Below, piece by piece: positions 16,054-24,393 of a stretch of DNA of 64,000 bases. Origin of the DNA: Holophagaceae bacterium (GTDB lineage: Bacteria > Acidobacteriota > Holophagae > Holophagales > Holophagaceae). Below the pieces are notes generated by a model. That model made no database searches, had not been told where the DNA came from, and worked only from the letters and a program-made list of their open reading frames with translations. Position 1 is the first letter of the stretch, and each line of letters opens with the position of its first letter. The DNA is taken from the NCBI GenBank assembly GCA_016722505.1, contig JADKJH010000004.1, positions 248,001 through 312,000 of the forward strand, given 5' to 3'. A program made the position numbers and the translations under genes.

Positions 16054-17085
16054 TTAGGCGGTGGTAAGGATCGCTTCAGAACAGGTGGCCACGCGGGAAA
16101 GGGCCCCCTTGACTTCGCTGGCTTCGATATCGCGATGGGTGATGAAGCGCAGGGACGAGCCCACACTGGTGACCAGGACACCACGGTCTTTCAGCAACTC
16201 CGTGGCCTTGGGCACGGATACCACGGGTACCAGGAGGATATTTGTCTCTGGCGTTTCCAGCCGGAAGCCAAGGTTCCGCAGGCCGATGGCAAGTTCGCTG
16301 GCTTTGGCGTGGTCCTCGGGTATGCGTGGCAGATAGTCCAGCGCCACCAAACCAGCGGCTGCCATGATGCCCCCCTGGCGCACACCGCCACCCAGCATCT
16401 TGCGGCTGCGGCGGGCTTCTTCGATTTTGTCCTTGGTGCCCGCCAGCAGCGATCCCATGGGTGCGCCAAGGCCGTTGCTCAGGCACACGCTCACGGTATC
16501 CGCGCCTTCTGTCAGCTCAGGTAGCGATGCACCCAAGAAAGCGGCCGCATGCCAAAGCCGCGCGCCGTCCAGATGCACCGCGAGCTTTTTTTCCTGCGCT
16601 GAATGCGTCAGATCGCGGTGGTCCTGAAGGCTCAGACAGGTGCCCCCGGCGAAATTGTGGGTGTTCTCCAAGCAAAGCAGGCTGGTGCGCAATGTGTAGT
16701 AAGGGCCGCTGCTTCCGGCGGCCTTGCGCACTTGGTCGGCGGTGATGTGGCCGGGCTTTCCGTTCCAAGGCAAGGCTTCGGGCATGCCGCCTGCGAGCCA
16801 AGCTGCGGTGCCCAATTCGGAACCCAGCACGTGGGCCTGGGCGGGGGCCAGGAAGCGGTCGCCGCGGCGCAGGTGCAGCATCATGGCGATGCCGTTGGCC
16901 ATGCAGCCCGTGGGGGTCCACAGCGCGGCTTCCTTGCCCAGCAGCTCGGCCACCCGCCGCTCCAGACGATCCAGCGTGGGGTCCCGTTCGAGCACATCAT
17001 CCCCGACCTCTGCATCCGCCATGGCGCGCCGCATTTCGGGGGAAGGCTTGGTAACGGTGTCAGAGCGGAAATCGAGGAGTTTCAT
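16054..17085 (-). CDS. Low-specificity L-threonine aldolase-like protein with Asn at the PLP-lysine position
   Basis: This 343-residue fold-type I PLP enzyme of the GntG/LtaE group would normally split threonine to glycine and acetaldehyde. MKLLDFRSDTVTKPSPEMRRAM opens the family signature, with ENTHNFAGG (140-148), HLDGARLWHA (171-180) and RKMLGGGVRQGG following. The block that normally carries the Schiff-base lysine (CLSKGLGAPxGS) reads CLSNGLGAPMGS: codon AAC at 16476-16474 gives Asn204. Without that lysine the enzyme should not form the internal aldimine. Either this is a real change, which would give an inactive or repurposed protein, or it is a one-base read error (AAG or AAA to AAC). 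The start chosen is the ATG that opens the family N-terminus. Confidence 0.85.
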   Translation of the reverse strand: MKLLDFRSDTVTKPSPEMRRAMADAEVGDDVLERDPTLDRLERRVAELLGKEAALWTPTGCMANGIAMMLHLRRGDRFLAPAQAHVLGSELGTAAWLAGGMPEALPWNGKPGHITADQVRKAAGSSGPYYTLRTSLLCLENTHNFAGGTCLSLQDHRDLTHSAQEKKLAVHLDGARLWHAAAFLGASLPELTEGADTVSVCLSNGLGAPMGSLLAGTKDKIEEARRSRKMLGGGVRQGGIMAAAGLVALDYLPRIPEDHAKASELAIGLRNLGFRLETPETNILLVPVVSVPKATELLKDRGVLVTSVGSSLRFITHRDIEASEVKGALSRVATCSEAILTTA

Positions 17086-17162
17086 GACGGGAATTGAATC
17101 ACGGAGATTCGAAGTTGACACAGTCTAGTTTGCAATACAGACTTGTCTTCAAGGAGTATCCA

Positions 17163-17957
17163 ATGACACCCGACGCATTGCTTGAAGATCTGGAACACAG
17201 GAAAAACCTTGCTGGAGAACTCGCTCGCTATGCCGATGGACGGCAGGGTCTTGGCCTTGGCACCGCCCTGGCTGGACTGCTGGCCCTGTTGGATCCCGTG
17301 CTGATCTGGCTCGGGTCGGATCAACTGGTGTGCTACAGCCACCAGCACGCCACACGTGCGCATTTCTGGGAATTCTACGCTCCGCTCATGGCCCTGTTCA
17401 TTACAGCCATCGCGCTGGTGAACGCCTTCATCTGGCTGTTGCTCAAGGACCCCCTGCAGGTCCGGCTCTACCGCAGCCATGGTGAGGCCCGCAGCGCCAT
17501 GCCTGCCTGGGAGGTGCGGGTGGGTATGGTGCTGTTAGGGGTCCTTGGCTGTGTGGGGTTCTGGATCGGTGGGAGCGTGCTGCTAGCAATGAGGGTCTCG
17601 CCAGGCCCAGAGTTATCACCTGCCAGCCTCTGGGGTGTCTCCATGTTGAAGCTCGTGGCCACCGTAGCTCTGCTCGGCACGGCTGTGCTGGTCGCCGCCG
17701 CCTGGCGCCGTGTGCGGGGTTGGCGGAACTGGCTGGGATGGATTTCTCTTTGCGCGCCCTTCTTGTTCTTTGCGTCTGCACCGCTCCTCGATAACCGGCA
17801 CCCAAGCCTCTTCGCTGTAATTTTGCAGGCGGTATTGTTTGCGGGTCTCTTGTACCTGCCTTTCCTGGCACTTTTCGTCGGACTGTTGGACCATCTGCGC
17901 TACCGGCGGCTGTTGAAACAGCTCGGCGCCCTGACAACAATCGAGGAGCAGCCGTGA
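17163..17957 (+). CDS. Multi-pass membrane protein paired with a winged-helix regulator (hypothetical)
   Basis: AAGGAG sits seven bases before the ATG at 17163, which decides the start over upstream in-frame codons. The 264-residue product opens with a helical hydrophilic segment (TPDALLEDLEHRKNLAGELARYADGRQG) and then shows about six hydrophobic helices. I do not recognise the family, but a membrane protein translationally coupled (GTGA overlap) to a small MarR-like regulator is a recurrent pair in this type of genome. Role unknown; sensing or autoregulation is inferred from the pairing. Confidence 0.65.
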   Translation: MTPDALLEDLEHRKNLAGELARYADGRQGLGLGTALAGLLALLDPVLIWLGSDQLVCYSHQHATRAHFWEFYAPLMALFITAIALVNAFIWLLLKDPLQVRLYRSHGEARSAMPAWEVRVGMVLLGVLGCVGFWIGGSVLLAMRVSPGPELSPASLWGVSMLKLVATVALLGTAVLVAAAWRRVRGWRNWLGWISLCAPFLFFASAPLLDNRHPSLFAVILQAVLFAGLLYLPFLALFVGLLDHLRYRRLLKQLGALTTIEEQP

Positions 17958-18274
17958 ACAAGCCGGAGCAGCTCAAGGCGATCCTCGACCTGGACCGGCT
18001 GGTGCACGAACCCGCGCGACTGGCCATCCTCATGGTGCTTTCCGGCGCTGAATGGGTGGAGTTCAAGCTGTTGGAGGAACTCACGCGCCTTACCAAGGGC
18101 AATCTCAGCAGCCATCTCGCGAAACTGGAGGATGCGGGTTACGTGGTAATCGACAAAGGCTATCGCGGGAAGATCCCGCTAACGAAGGCATCTCTCACGG
18201 TTTTCGGGCGGAAGGCCTTGGCGGAGCACTGGGAACGGCTGAAGCGGGCAGCGCCTCAGGGCCGCAAAGGGTGA
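17954..18274 (+). CDS. Winged-helix transcriptional regulator (HTH_34 type)
   Basis: The 106-residue product starts at GTG 17954, overlapping the stop of the membrane protein gene. It is a compact winged-helix domain: LVHEPARLAILMVL, then ELTRLTKGNLSSHLAKLEDAGYVVIDKGYRGKIPLTKASLTVFGRKAL. The GNLSSHLAKLEDAGYV recognition helix and wing match the small stand-alone regulators related to MarR/ArsR. There is no effector domain, so activity may depend on the coupled membrane protein. Confidence 0.85.
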   Translation: MNKPEQLKAILDLDRLVHEPARLAILMVLSGAEWVEFKLLEELTRLTKGNLSSHLAKLEDAGYVVIDKGYRGKIPLTKASLTVFGRKALAEHWERLKRAAPQGRKG

Positions 18275-18339
18275 GGCGGTCTTCCATGGAGTGAAGCAAC
18301 TGAACATTCATGGGAGACTGGAGGTTTCACGAGGGGTTC

Positions 18340-19218
18340 ATGCAGCTTTGGCACGCGATTCTACTGGGGCTCATCCAGGGGCTTACTGAATTTCTACCGG
18401 TTTCCTCGACGGCTCATTTGACGCTGGCTGAACATTTATTGCTGGGTCGCGGAATGCCGTTGGCTTTTGACGTGCTATTGCATGTAGGCACGCTGCTAGC
18501 CCTCTGTGTCTATTTCCATAAAGAACTGGCGCAGGTGGCCATGGGCATCCTGGGCAAGGATGCGGAGGGCCGCAAGCTGGCGCTATGGCTGTTCATCGCC
18601 ATGATTCCCACGGGTATTTTCGGGCTTGCGACCAAAGGCTTCAAAGAGACCGCCAAACAACATCTATGGGTCTATGGAATAGGTCTGTTGGTGACCGCCC
18701 TGATGCTGTTCATGGCGAACGAGCGCAGCAAGAAACAGGCGGGTCGCGAGATTGATGCATTGACCGCGAAGGACGCCCTGGCCATTGGCGCCATTCAGGG
18801 GCTCGGTGGCGGGTTTGGCCTCAGCCGCAGTGGTTCTACGATTTCTGTGGGCGTGTTCAGCGGACTTAAGCTGCCGTCTTCCACCCGCTTCAGTTTTCTG
18901 CTGGGCATTCCCACCATCGCTGCGGCCGCCTTGGTGGAGGCCAAGGATCTGGTGAAACCCATGGTGAAACATCTGCCGATGCCTAGTGAGATGCAATTCC
19001 CGGCCGGCTCCATCAATCCGGCGCTCGCGTGCTTTGTAGGCGTGGTGGTTGCCGCGGTGTCAGGTTATTTTGCGATTGGCCTCCTGGACCGCTTCACCCG
19101 TTCTCCAAGGCTGAACGGATTCGCCTTCTATTGCCTTTGCATGGGGCTGGCGATGGTCATACTTGGGACCGTGGGCGTAGATGGATTCTTCTACGCGACG
19201 ACCATGCAGCATCCGTAA
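18340..19218 (+). CDS. uppP: Undecaprenyl-diphosphatase UppP/BacA
   Basis: The enzyme dephosphorylates undecaprenyl pyrophosphate at the membrane and so recycles the lipid carrier for peptidoglycan and surface polymers. Conserved blocks are present: LGLIQGLTEFLPVSSTAHL near the N-terminus, DVLLHVGTLLAL, and GLSRSGSTIS in the middle, with the usual multi-helix layout in 292 residues. GAGGGG lies before the ATG at 18340; an in-frame ATG at 18310 would add ten non-family residues. Raised UppP is a known cause of bacitracin tolerance, but here it is presumably housekeeping. Confidence 0.92.
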   Translation: MQLWHAILLGLIQGLTEFLPVSSTAHLTLAEHLLLGRGMPLAFDVLLHVGTLLALCVYFHKELAQVAMGILGKDAEGRKLALWLFIAMIPTGIFGLATKGFKETAKQHLWVYGIGLLVTALMLFMANERSKKQAGREIDALTAKDALAIGAIQGLGGGFGLSRSGSTISVGVFSGLKLPSSTRFSFLLGIPTIAAAALVEAKDLVKPMVKHLPMPSEMQFPAGSINPALACFVGVVVAAVSGYFAIGLLDRFTRSPRLNGFAFYCLCMGLAMVILGTVGVDGFFYATTMQHP

Positions 19219-19345
19219 GCAGACAGCTTCCCGCTGATCCCGGACGCCCTTCCGCTCGCCGATCCAGGCTGGCCGTTGGCCGATGGACGTATGGAAGGAT
19301 GCGTTTCTTCCCTAGACTGGCTTTATTGCTTCTATAGGAGTTTTC

Positions 19346-20100
19346 GTGATCCAGGTGACGGACCTTCACAAGGCTTTCACGGTGAAGGATGGTAGGACCA
19401 AAGCCAAGAAGCGCATCGAAGCTGTGCGCGGTATTTCATTCGGGTTAACCCCGGCGAGATCTACGGATTGCTGGGGCCCAATGGTGCCGGGAAATCCACC
19501 ACGCTGCGTATGATCGCGACGCTGATGCAACCGGATCAGGGAACCATCGAGGTCTGCGGGCTGGATACGCAAAAAGAAGGTGAAAAAGTCCGGGGCAAGC
19601 TTGGCTACCTCTCCACGGACATGAATGTCTATGAGCGCTTCACGCCCCGGGAATTGCTCCGCCTTTTCGGTGAATTCCAGGGCGTGGACGCCACCATCGC
19701 CGAGCGCCGGGGCCTTTACCTTCTGGAAAAGCTCCAGCTCATGGATTTCAGCGATGTGAAGATGGATGGACTTTCTTCGGGCCAGAAGCAAAAGGTCTCG
19801 ATTGCGCGCGCTTTGCTGCATGACCCCAAAGTCGTGATTTTTGATGAACCCACCACCGGGTTGGACGTGCTCACAGCCAAGACTGTCCTTGATTTGCTGC
19901 GGGTCATGAAAAGCGAGGGCCGCACGGTGATCGTGAGCACCCACGTGATGCCCTTGGTGGATGAGATCTGCGACCGCGTGGGCATCATCTTCGACGGAGA
20001 GCTTTATGGGGACGCGCCGCCGCGGGAAATACTCGCTCGCTACTCCGTTCGCACCCTGGATGAAGTCTTCTTTCAATTGGCTGCGGGAGGCGTGCGATGA
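19346..20100 (+). CDS. ABC transporter ATP-binding protein (NatA-like), apparent frameshift
   Basis: AGGAG precedes a GTG at 19346 that starts IQVTDLHKAFTVKDG, normal for this family. The frame is lost at FGLTPARS. Reading one base back at 19441 restores RVNPGEIYGLLGPNGAGKST and the rest: Walker A GPNGAGKST, signature LSSGQKQKVS, Walker B VVIFDEPTTGLDV and the H-loop VSTHVM. One missing C (TTCGGG instead of TTCCGG) accounts for it; the repaired protein is about 251 residues. It overlaps the permease gene by ATGA, forming a NatAB-type sodium or drug exporter. An internal start at 19468 would lack the first beta strands and is unlikely to be functional. Confidence 0.85.
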
Positions 20101-21320
20101 AGGGCGTCGGACTGATTTTCAAGAAGGAATGGATGGAGTTCTCCAAGGACCGGCGGACCATGTTCTTCACGTTCGTGATCCCGCTCATCCTGTTCCCGGC
20201 CATTTTCACGATGATGACCAAGATGGCCCAGGGTGATTCGAACCGCAGGCGGGGCCAAGCCAGCCGCATCGTGCTGAACGATCCTGGCGAGGTAGTGAAG
20301 CCTTTCCTGCTTGGGGATGCCAAGGCGTTCCAACTCGTTGAGGCGCCCAGCGGAGACTTGAAGCAGGCTTTGCGCGATAAGAAATTCGATCTAGCAGTGG
20401 ATGTGGAGGCAGGCGCGCCTGGAAAATTGCAGCGCCAGGAACCCTTTGCCGTGAAAGCGACGGTGGATGAAAGCGAAAGCGGTTCCGAATTGGCCTTGAA
20501 GCGGCTGAAAGAAGCCATGAAGAAGCAGGATCAAATCTGGGTGCAGGCGCGTCTGGAAGCCATCAAGGCGCCCAAGGATTTGCCAAAACCTTCCAACCTT
20601 GTCACTGAAAAAGCCAGCGATCTCGCTCTGGAACTGAGCAAAATGCTTGGAATGTTCGTGCCCTATATCCTGCTCATCGGCCTTTATACGAACGCCATGC
20701 AGCATGGGGTCTATATGACCGCCGGAGAGAAGGAACGCCACACCATGTTGAGCCTTCTTTCCACGGCCATCCCCCGCAGCCATGTCATTTGGGGGAAGCT
20801 GCTGGCCACCTTCTCCATTGGTGTGATGGGCACGGTGATGAATGTGGTGGGCATGAGCCTGGGTTTCACGATTCTCGGCCACCAAGTCGCGGGTTCGGAA
20901 GCCTCCTTGGCAGGTGCGGCCGCGGCGCCAAGCCTGAGCTTTTCCTCCTTGGCAAGCCCCACGACCCTGGGCCTTACCTTGCTTCTCCTGATTCCACTGG
21001 GTCTGTTCTTCTCCAGCATCATTCTGGTATTGGGAACCCAGGCGAAGAACTCACGCGAGGCCATGACGGCCATCACGCCGGGCATCTTCGTGGTGGTCAT
21101 GCTGGGGGTCTTCTCTACGGCGCCAGGCCTGGAGAAAATGGCCGCGCTGCCCTACGTGCCTGTATTGAACGTGGCCCTTACCATCCGGAAATTGTTTTCC
21201 CATGAATTTGTGGCATGGCAATACATTCTGGCATTCGTCATGACTTCAGGACTGGCCGCCGCCATGGCGTGGCTCTCCACCAGCATCCTGAACCGCGAGT
21301 CGGCGATCTTCAGGCAGTGA
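20097..21320 (+). CDS. ABC transporter permease (NatB-like)
   Basis: The 407-residue product has one N-terminal helix after a cytoplasmic lead (FKKEWMEFSKDRRTMFFTF, then VIPLILFPAIF). A large extracytoplasmic domain follows (about 50-185), then five or six helices in the C-terminal half with TAGEKERHTMLSLLSTAIPR between the first two. This is the ABC-2/NatB layout. Coupled to the ATPase gene upstream by a four-base overlap. Substrate not readable: sodium, antibiotic or peptide export are all possible for the family. Confidence 0.85.
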   Translation: MKGVGLIFKKEWMEFSKDRRTMFFTFVIPLILFPAIFTMMTKMAQGDSNRRRGQASRIVLNDPGEVVKPFLLGDAKAFQLVEAPSGDLKQALRDKKFDLAVDVEAGAPGKLQRQEPFAVKATVDESESGSELALKRLKEAMKKQDQIWVQARLEAIKAPKDLPKPSNLVTEKASDLALELSKMLGMFVPYILLIGLYTNAMQHGVYMTAGEKERHTMLSLLSTAIPRSHVIWGKLLATFSIGVMGTVMNVVGMSLGFTILGHQVAGSEASLAGAAAAPSLSFSSLASPTTLGLTLLLLIPLGLFFSSIILVLGTQAKNSREAMTAITPGIFVVVMLGVFSTAPGLEKMAALPYVPVLNVALTIRKLFSHEFVAWQYILAFVMTSGLAAAMAWLSTSILNRESAIFRQ

Positions 21321-21341
21321 GACCAGTGAGGCCAGTGAGAC
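21315..21341. repeat. Three 9-bp tandem repeats at the permease stop codon
   Basis: CAGTGAGAC, CAGTGAGGC and CAGTGAGAC run head to tail. The first copy contains the stop codon of the permease gene. It is a short imperfect tandem array with no dyad partner nearby. Confidence 0.6.
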
Positions 21342-21435
21342 CTTGGGGGGAGCCTATTCCACATAATCCATGGTTCAATCAAAGACACAGGCCCTGCGAT
21401 ATGATTCAGGTCTGAAACATTTCGTGAGGATTCAA

Positions 21436-21951
21436 ATGGCCAAGTCGAAACCATCTGGCGCGACAGTTACCCCCATCCTTCCAAAGGCTCTCGACAGCCA
21501 GCTCACCAAGGCCCTTGGGCTGGTGGAGTCGAAGCACTATGCCGAGGCGATGGAGGTCTTCAAAGCCCTTGTGGTGCCCGCGAAGGAAGCTGGAAATATT
21601 CCCTTGCAGCGGACCCTGCACAATTACCTGGTGGTCTGTGAGCACAAAACCAGCAAGGCTCCCAAGGGTTCCGCCAGTCCTGAAGGCGATGCCCAGTGGC
21701 TGTTGAACAAAAAGGACTCCGTTGGCGCTCTGGCATTGTTGGAGAAATCCATCAAGGCCTCTCCCACAAGCGGCATCCTGCAATTCCTGAAGGCCACTGC
21801 CCACGCGCAATTGGGCGATGCCGAAGCCGCCGCCGATTCGCTCAACCGCGCTTTGCTGCTCAATAGCGATCTCATCCACCTCTACCGGCTCGAAACCGAT
21901 TTCGACGCTGTCCGCAATACGGGCGCTTTCGCAGCCATCGAACGCTCTTAA
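21436..21951 (+). CDS. TPR-like repeat protein (hypothetical)
   Basis: The 171-residue product starts at the ATG with GAGGATTCAA upstream. It contains helix-turn-helix pairs of the tetratricopeptide type: ALGLVESKHYAEAMEVFKAL, then GILQFLKATAHAQLGDAEAAADSLNRALLLN. Lys/Ser/Pro-rich N-terminus, no signal peptide, so it should be cytoplasmic. TPR proteins usually serve as protein-protein adaptors. It ends seven bases before the yvcK-like gene and may be co-expressed with it. Confidence 0.7.
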   Translation: MAKSKPSGATVTPILPKALDSQLTKALGLVESKHYAEAMEVFKALVVPAKEAGNIPLQRTLHNYLVVCEHKTSKAPKGSASPEGDAQWLLNKKDSVGALALLEKSIKASPTSGILQFLKATAHAQLGDAEAAADSLNRALLLNSDLIHLYRLETDFDAVRNTGAFAAIERS

Positions 21952-21957
21952 GCTTTC

Positions 21958-22935
21958 ATGGCCCTGCATCCGGATATGCCCCTTCGAGTGGTGACACTCG
22001 GGGGCGGCACTGGATTGGCAGCCCTGTTGCAGGCATTGAAGTGCGAAGCCGAACGTCCAGAGCAGCCGTGGCAACTGACCGGCATCGTCACAGTCTCGGA
22101 TAATGGTGGATCATCTGGGCGGCTCCGGGACGAGCTCGGAGGCATTCCGCCCGGTGATCTGCGCAACTGCTTGTCGGCGCTCACCCGCGAAGAATCCATC
22201 CTGAGCGACCTGCTCAGCTATCGCTTCAAAGGGGATGGAAGCCTGGCGGGGCACAGCCTTGGCAATTTGATGCTCCTGGCCATGGTGGACATCACTGGGG
22301 ATTGGGTGAAGGCCATCCGCCAACTTAGCGGTGTGCTGGTGACTGCGGGGCGGCTGTACCCATCCACCACTGTGCCCGTGACCCTTTGTGCCACGGATAT
22401 TGAAGGCCATGCTTACGCGGGTGAGACCGCAGTCAACGAAACCGCTGCGCCCATCCGGTCCATCTGGTTGGAACCCGAGGCCCCTGAACCATTGCCCGAG
22501 GCCATGTTGGCCATCCTGCGGGCGGACGTGATCCTGCTGGCTCCGGGAAGCCTCTTCACATCCACGCTGCCGAACCTATTGATCCCAGAATTGCGCCGTG
22601 CCCTGCAACAGTCGGCGGCACCGATTTTTTACGTGGCCAACCTGATGACTGAACCTGGGGAGACCAGCGGGCTGGATCTGGACGCCCACCTCCAGGCCAT
22701 AATCAACATTGGCGGAGTCAAGCCAACGGCCGTGTTGGTCAACAATCTTTTGCCTTCGGCTGAGATCCTTGCCCTTTACCGGGAGGAAGGCGGCTGTCCA
22801 ATCCTGCCATCGGGCCCGGCCGCAGCCGGTATTCCTGTGGTGGCAGAGGCCCTGCTGGACCTTGAAGCGACATCGGCGCGGCATGACCCAGCCAAACTGC
22901 TAAAGGCGGTCCGGGCGATGATTAGGGGCCGTTAG
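21958..22935 (+). CDS. yvcK: YvcK-family protein (CofD-like fold, gluconeogenesis/cell-shape factor)
   Basis: This 325-residue protein shows the family signature VVTLGGGTGLAALLQAL at the N-terminus, VTVSDNGGSSGRLRDELGGIPPGDLRNCL, then HSLGNLMLLA, and APGSLFTSTLPNLL, as in YvcK and 2-phospho-L-lactate transferase CofD. YvcK homologues bind UDP-sugars and influence cell wall synthesis and growth on gluconeogenic carbon. Length is typical. No rapZ or whiA is adjacent, unlike the arrangement in Firmicutes and Actinobacteria. Confidence 0.9.
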   Translation: MALHPDMPLRVVTLGGGTGLAALLQALKCEAERPEQPWQLTGIVTVSDNGGSSGRLRDELGGIPPGDLRNCLSALTREESILSDLLSYRFKGDGSLAGHSLGNLMLLAMVDITGDWVKAIRQLSGVLVTAGRLYPSTTVPVTLCATDIEGHAYAGETAVNETAAPIRSIWLEPEAPEPLPEAMLAILRADVILLAPGSLFTSTLPNLLIPELRRALQQSAAPIFYVANLMTEPGETSGLDLDAHLQAIINIGGVKPTAVLVNNLLPSAEILALYREEGGCPILPSGPAAAGIPVVAEALLDLEATSARHDPAKLLKAVRAMIRGR

Positions 22936-23232
22936 GGAATGGCCAGCGCTTTTCTGGCCAAGCCCTTACGGCCTCTTATGTCGGCCGCAGGCCGACGCGA
23001 TGGATGGTGCTCCGAGCAATGCCGGATGCCTTTCGTCCTCTAACGCGGCAGGCCGACACGATGGGCGATGCCTGGCGGTAAGATTGGAGGTGTTACGGCT
23101 CCTTATGCCGGACAAAGGACGGCTTACAAATTATTAACAGGTCATTTCTGCCCGCATGGAAGCCAGCCTATTCATCTGTGCGTAAAATACTTGCCTTGAG
23201 TCCGCTCAAGATTTGGGATGAGGTGCAACTGA
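22936..23232. other. Intergenic region with two hairpins and a duplicated 18-mer
   Basis: This 297-bp gap contains TGGCCAG(N7)CTGGCCA at 22940-22960, five bases after the yvcK stop and without a T-tract. It also contains GTCGGCC-GCA-GGCCGAC at 22980-22996. The word GCAGGCCGACRCGATGGR occurs at 22987-23004 and again at 23048-23065. The rest, including the AT-rich stretch near 23130-23190, probably holds the promoter of the DUF4388 gene. No gene is supported. Confidence 0.55.
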
Positions 23233-24357
23233 ATGGGGTTGAAGGGCGAACTCGCGACAATGGGACTGGAAGACATCTTCCAGTGGCTTGCCGTGGGCAA
23301 AAAGACCGGCATCCTCGAAATAAAGGGTGCATCCCACACCAAGCGGGTGAGTTTCGCGGAAGGCAAGGTCACCTCGGTCTGGTCATCAGACCCAAGGGAC
23401 TATCTGGGGCAATACTTGCTAGCCTCAAACCGCATCACTGAGCAGCAACTCACCGAGGCCCTGGCGGCCCAAGAGGATGAAAACCAGGTGCTGGGGAAGA
23501 TCCTGGTGAACCGCAATCTCATCAGCGAACCGGAAATCCGCCGGATGGTGCAGACCAAGACCGAAGAGAGCATCTACGACACATTTCTTTGGTCCGTAGG
23601 GACCTTCGAATTCCACGACCATCGCGTGCCGGATCAGAAGACCATGCTGATCAACCTGGAAGTCACCGGGATCGTCCTGGAGGGCGCGCGGCGGGTGGAT
23701 GAATGGAAAGTCATCCGCCAGGTCATCAAGGGCGAAGACGCCGTGTTGGGGCCAGTTTCCGAAGTCATCGCCGACATGCTTCCCCTCACGCCGGAGGATG
23801 CGGACGTTCTGTTCCGCCTGGACGAGCATAAAACCATCGGTCTGCTCATGCAGGAACTTCGAAGGTCGGAATTCATCCTGAGCAAACACATGCACGAAAT
23901 GATCGAGCGGGGGATGCTGCGGGTCATTGATCCCGGTGGGCATCTGAATGACGCCACCCACGCCCAGCTCATGAAGGCCAAGGCTTTCATGGAAAAAGAA
24001 AAACTGCAGGAGGCCCAGAGCGAGCTCCGGCGGCTGTTGCAGCAAGATCCAAAAATCCAGGAAGCCAGCCGGATGCTGGAAGTGGTCCAGCACAAACTGG
24101 AAGATCAGAATCTGGACCAGGAACAGGTGCTCGAGCTGGCCCTGAGCATGGACGAACTCATGCAGACCCATCTGGAATCCAGCGAGGCCTTTCTGGCCAC
24201 CCGCGTGAACGGAGTCTGGAGCATCCGCGATGTCATCGCGGTCAGCCCTTTCCCGCCTGAAGAATGCCTGGCGATATTCGCCAAGCTGATCCGCCGCGGA
24301 GTGTTGAAGGTCAGCAATGCTGGGCCATCCGGGACTCGGACCGCGACGTACAACTGA
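23233..24357 (+). CDS. DUF4388 domain-containing protein
   Basis: The 374-residue product begins MGLKGELATMGLEDIFQWLA followed by KKTGILEIKG and KRVSFAEGKVTSVWSSDPRDYLG. This is the DUF4388 (PatA-related) domain found in signalling and gliding/motility proteins of Myxococcota, Acidobacteriota and relatives. The middle resembles the second half of GspE-type N-terminal regions (QVLGKILVNRNLISEPEIRRMVQTKTEESIYDTFLW). A helical region (AKAFMEKEKLQEAQSELRRLLQQDPK) and a C-terminal winged-helix-like part (NGVWSIRDVIAVSPFPPEECLAIFAKLIRRGVL) follow. Cytoplasmic, no signal peptide. Function unknown; a regulatory scaffold is likely. Confidence 0.85.
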   Translation: MGLKGELATMGLEDIFQWLAVGKKTGILEIKGASHTKRVSFAEGKVTSVWSSDPRDYLGQYLLASNRITEQQLTEALAAQEDENQVLGKILVNRNLISEPEIRRMVQTKTEESIYDTFLWSVGTFEFHDHRVPDQKTMLINLEVTGIVLEGARRVDEWKVIRQVIKGEDAVLGPVSEVIADMLPLTPEDADVLFRLDEHKTIGLLMQELRRSEFILSKHMHEMIERGMLRVIDPGGHLNDATHAQLMKAKAFMEKEKLQEAQSELRRLLQQDPKIQEASRMLEVVQHKLEDQNLDQEQVLELALSMDELMQTHLESSEAFLATRVNGVWSIRDVIAVSPFPPEECLAIFAKLIRRGVLKVSNAGPSGTRTATYN

Positions 24358-24393
24358 AATATGAGAAGCTAGAAGCTTCCATATGGAGGTCTC

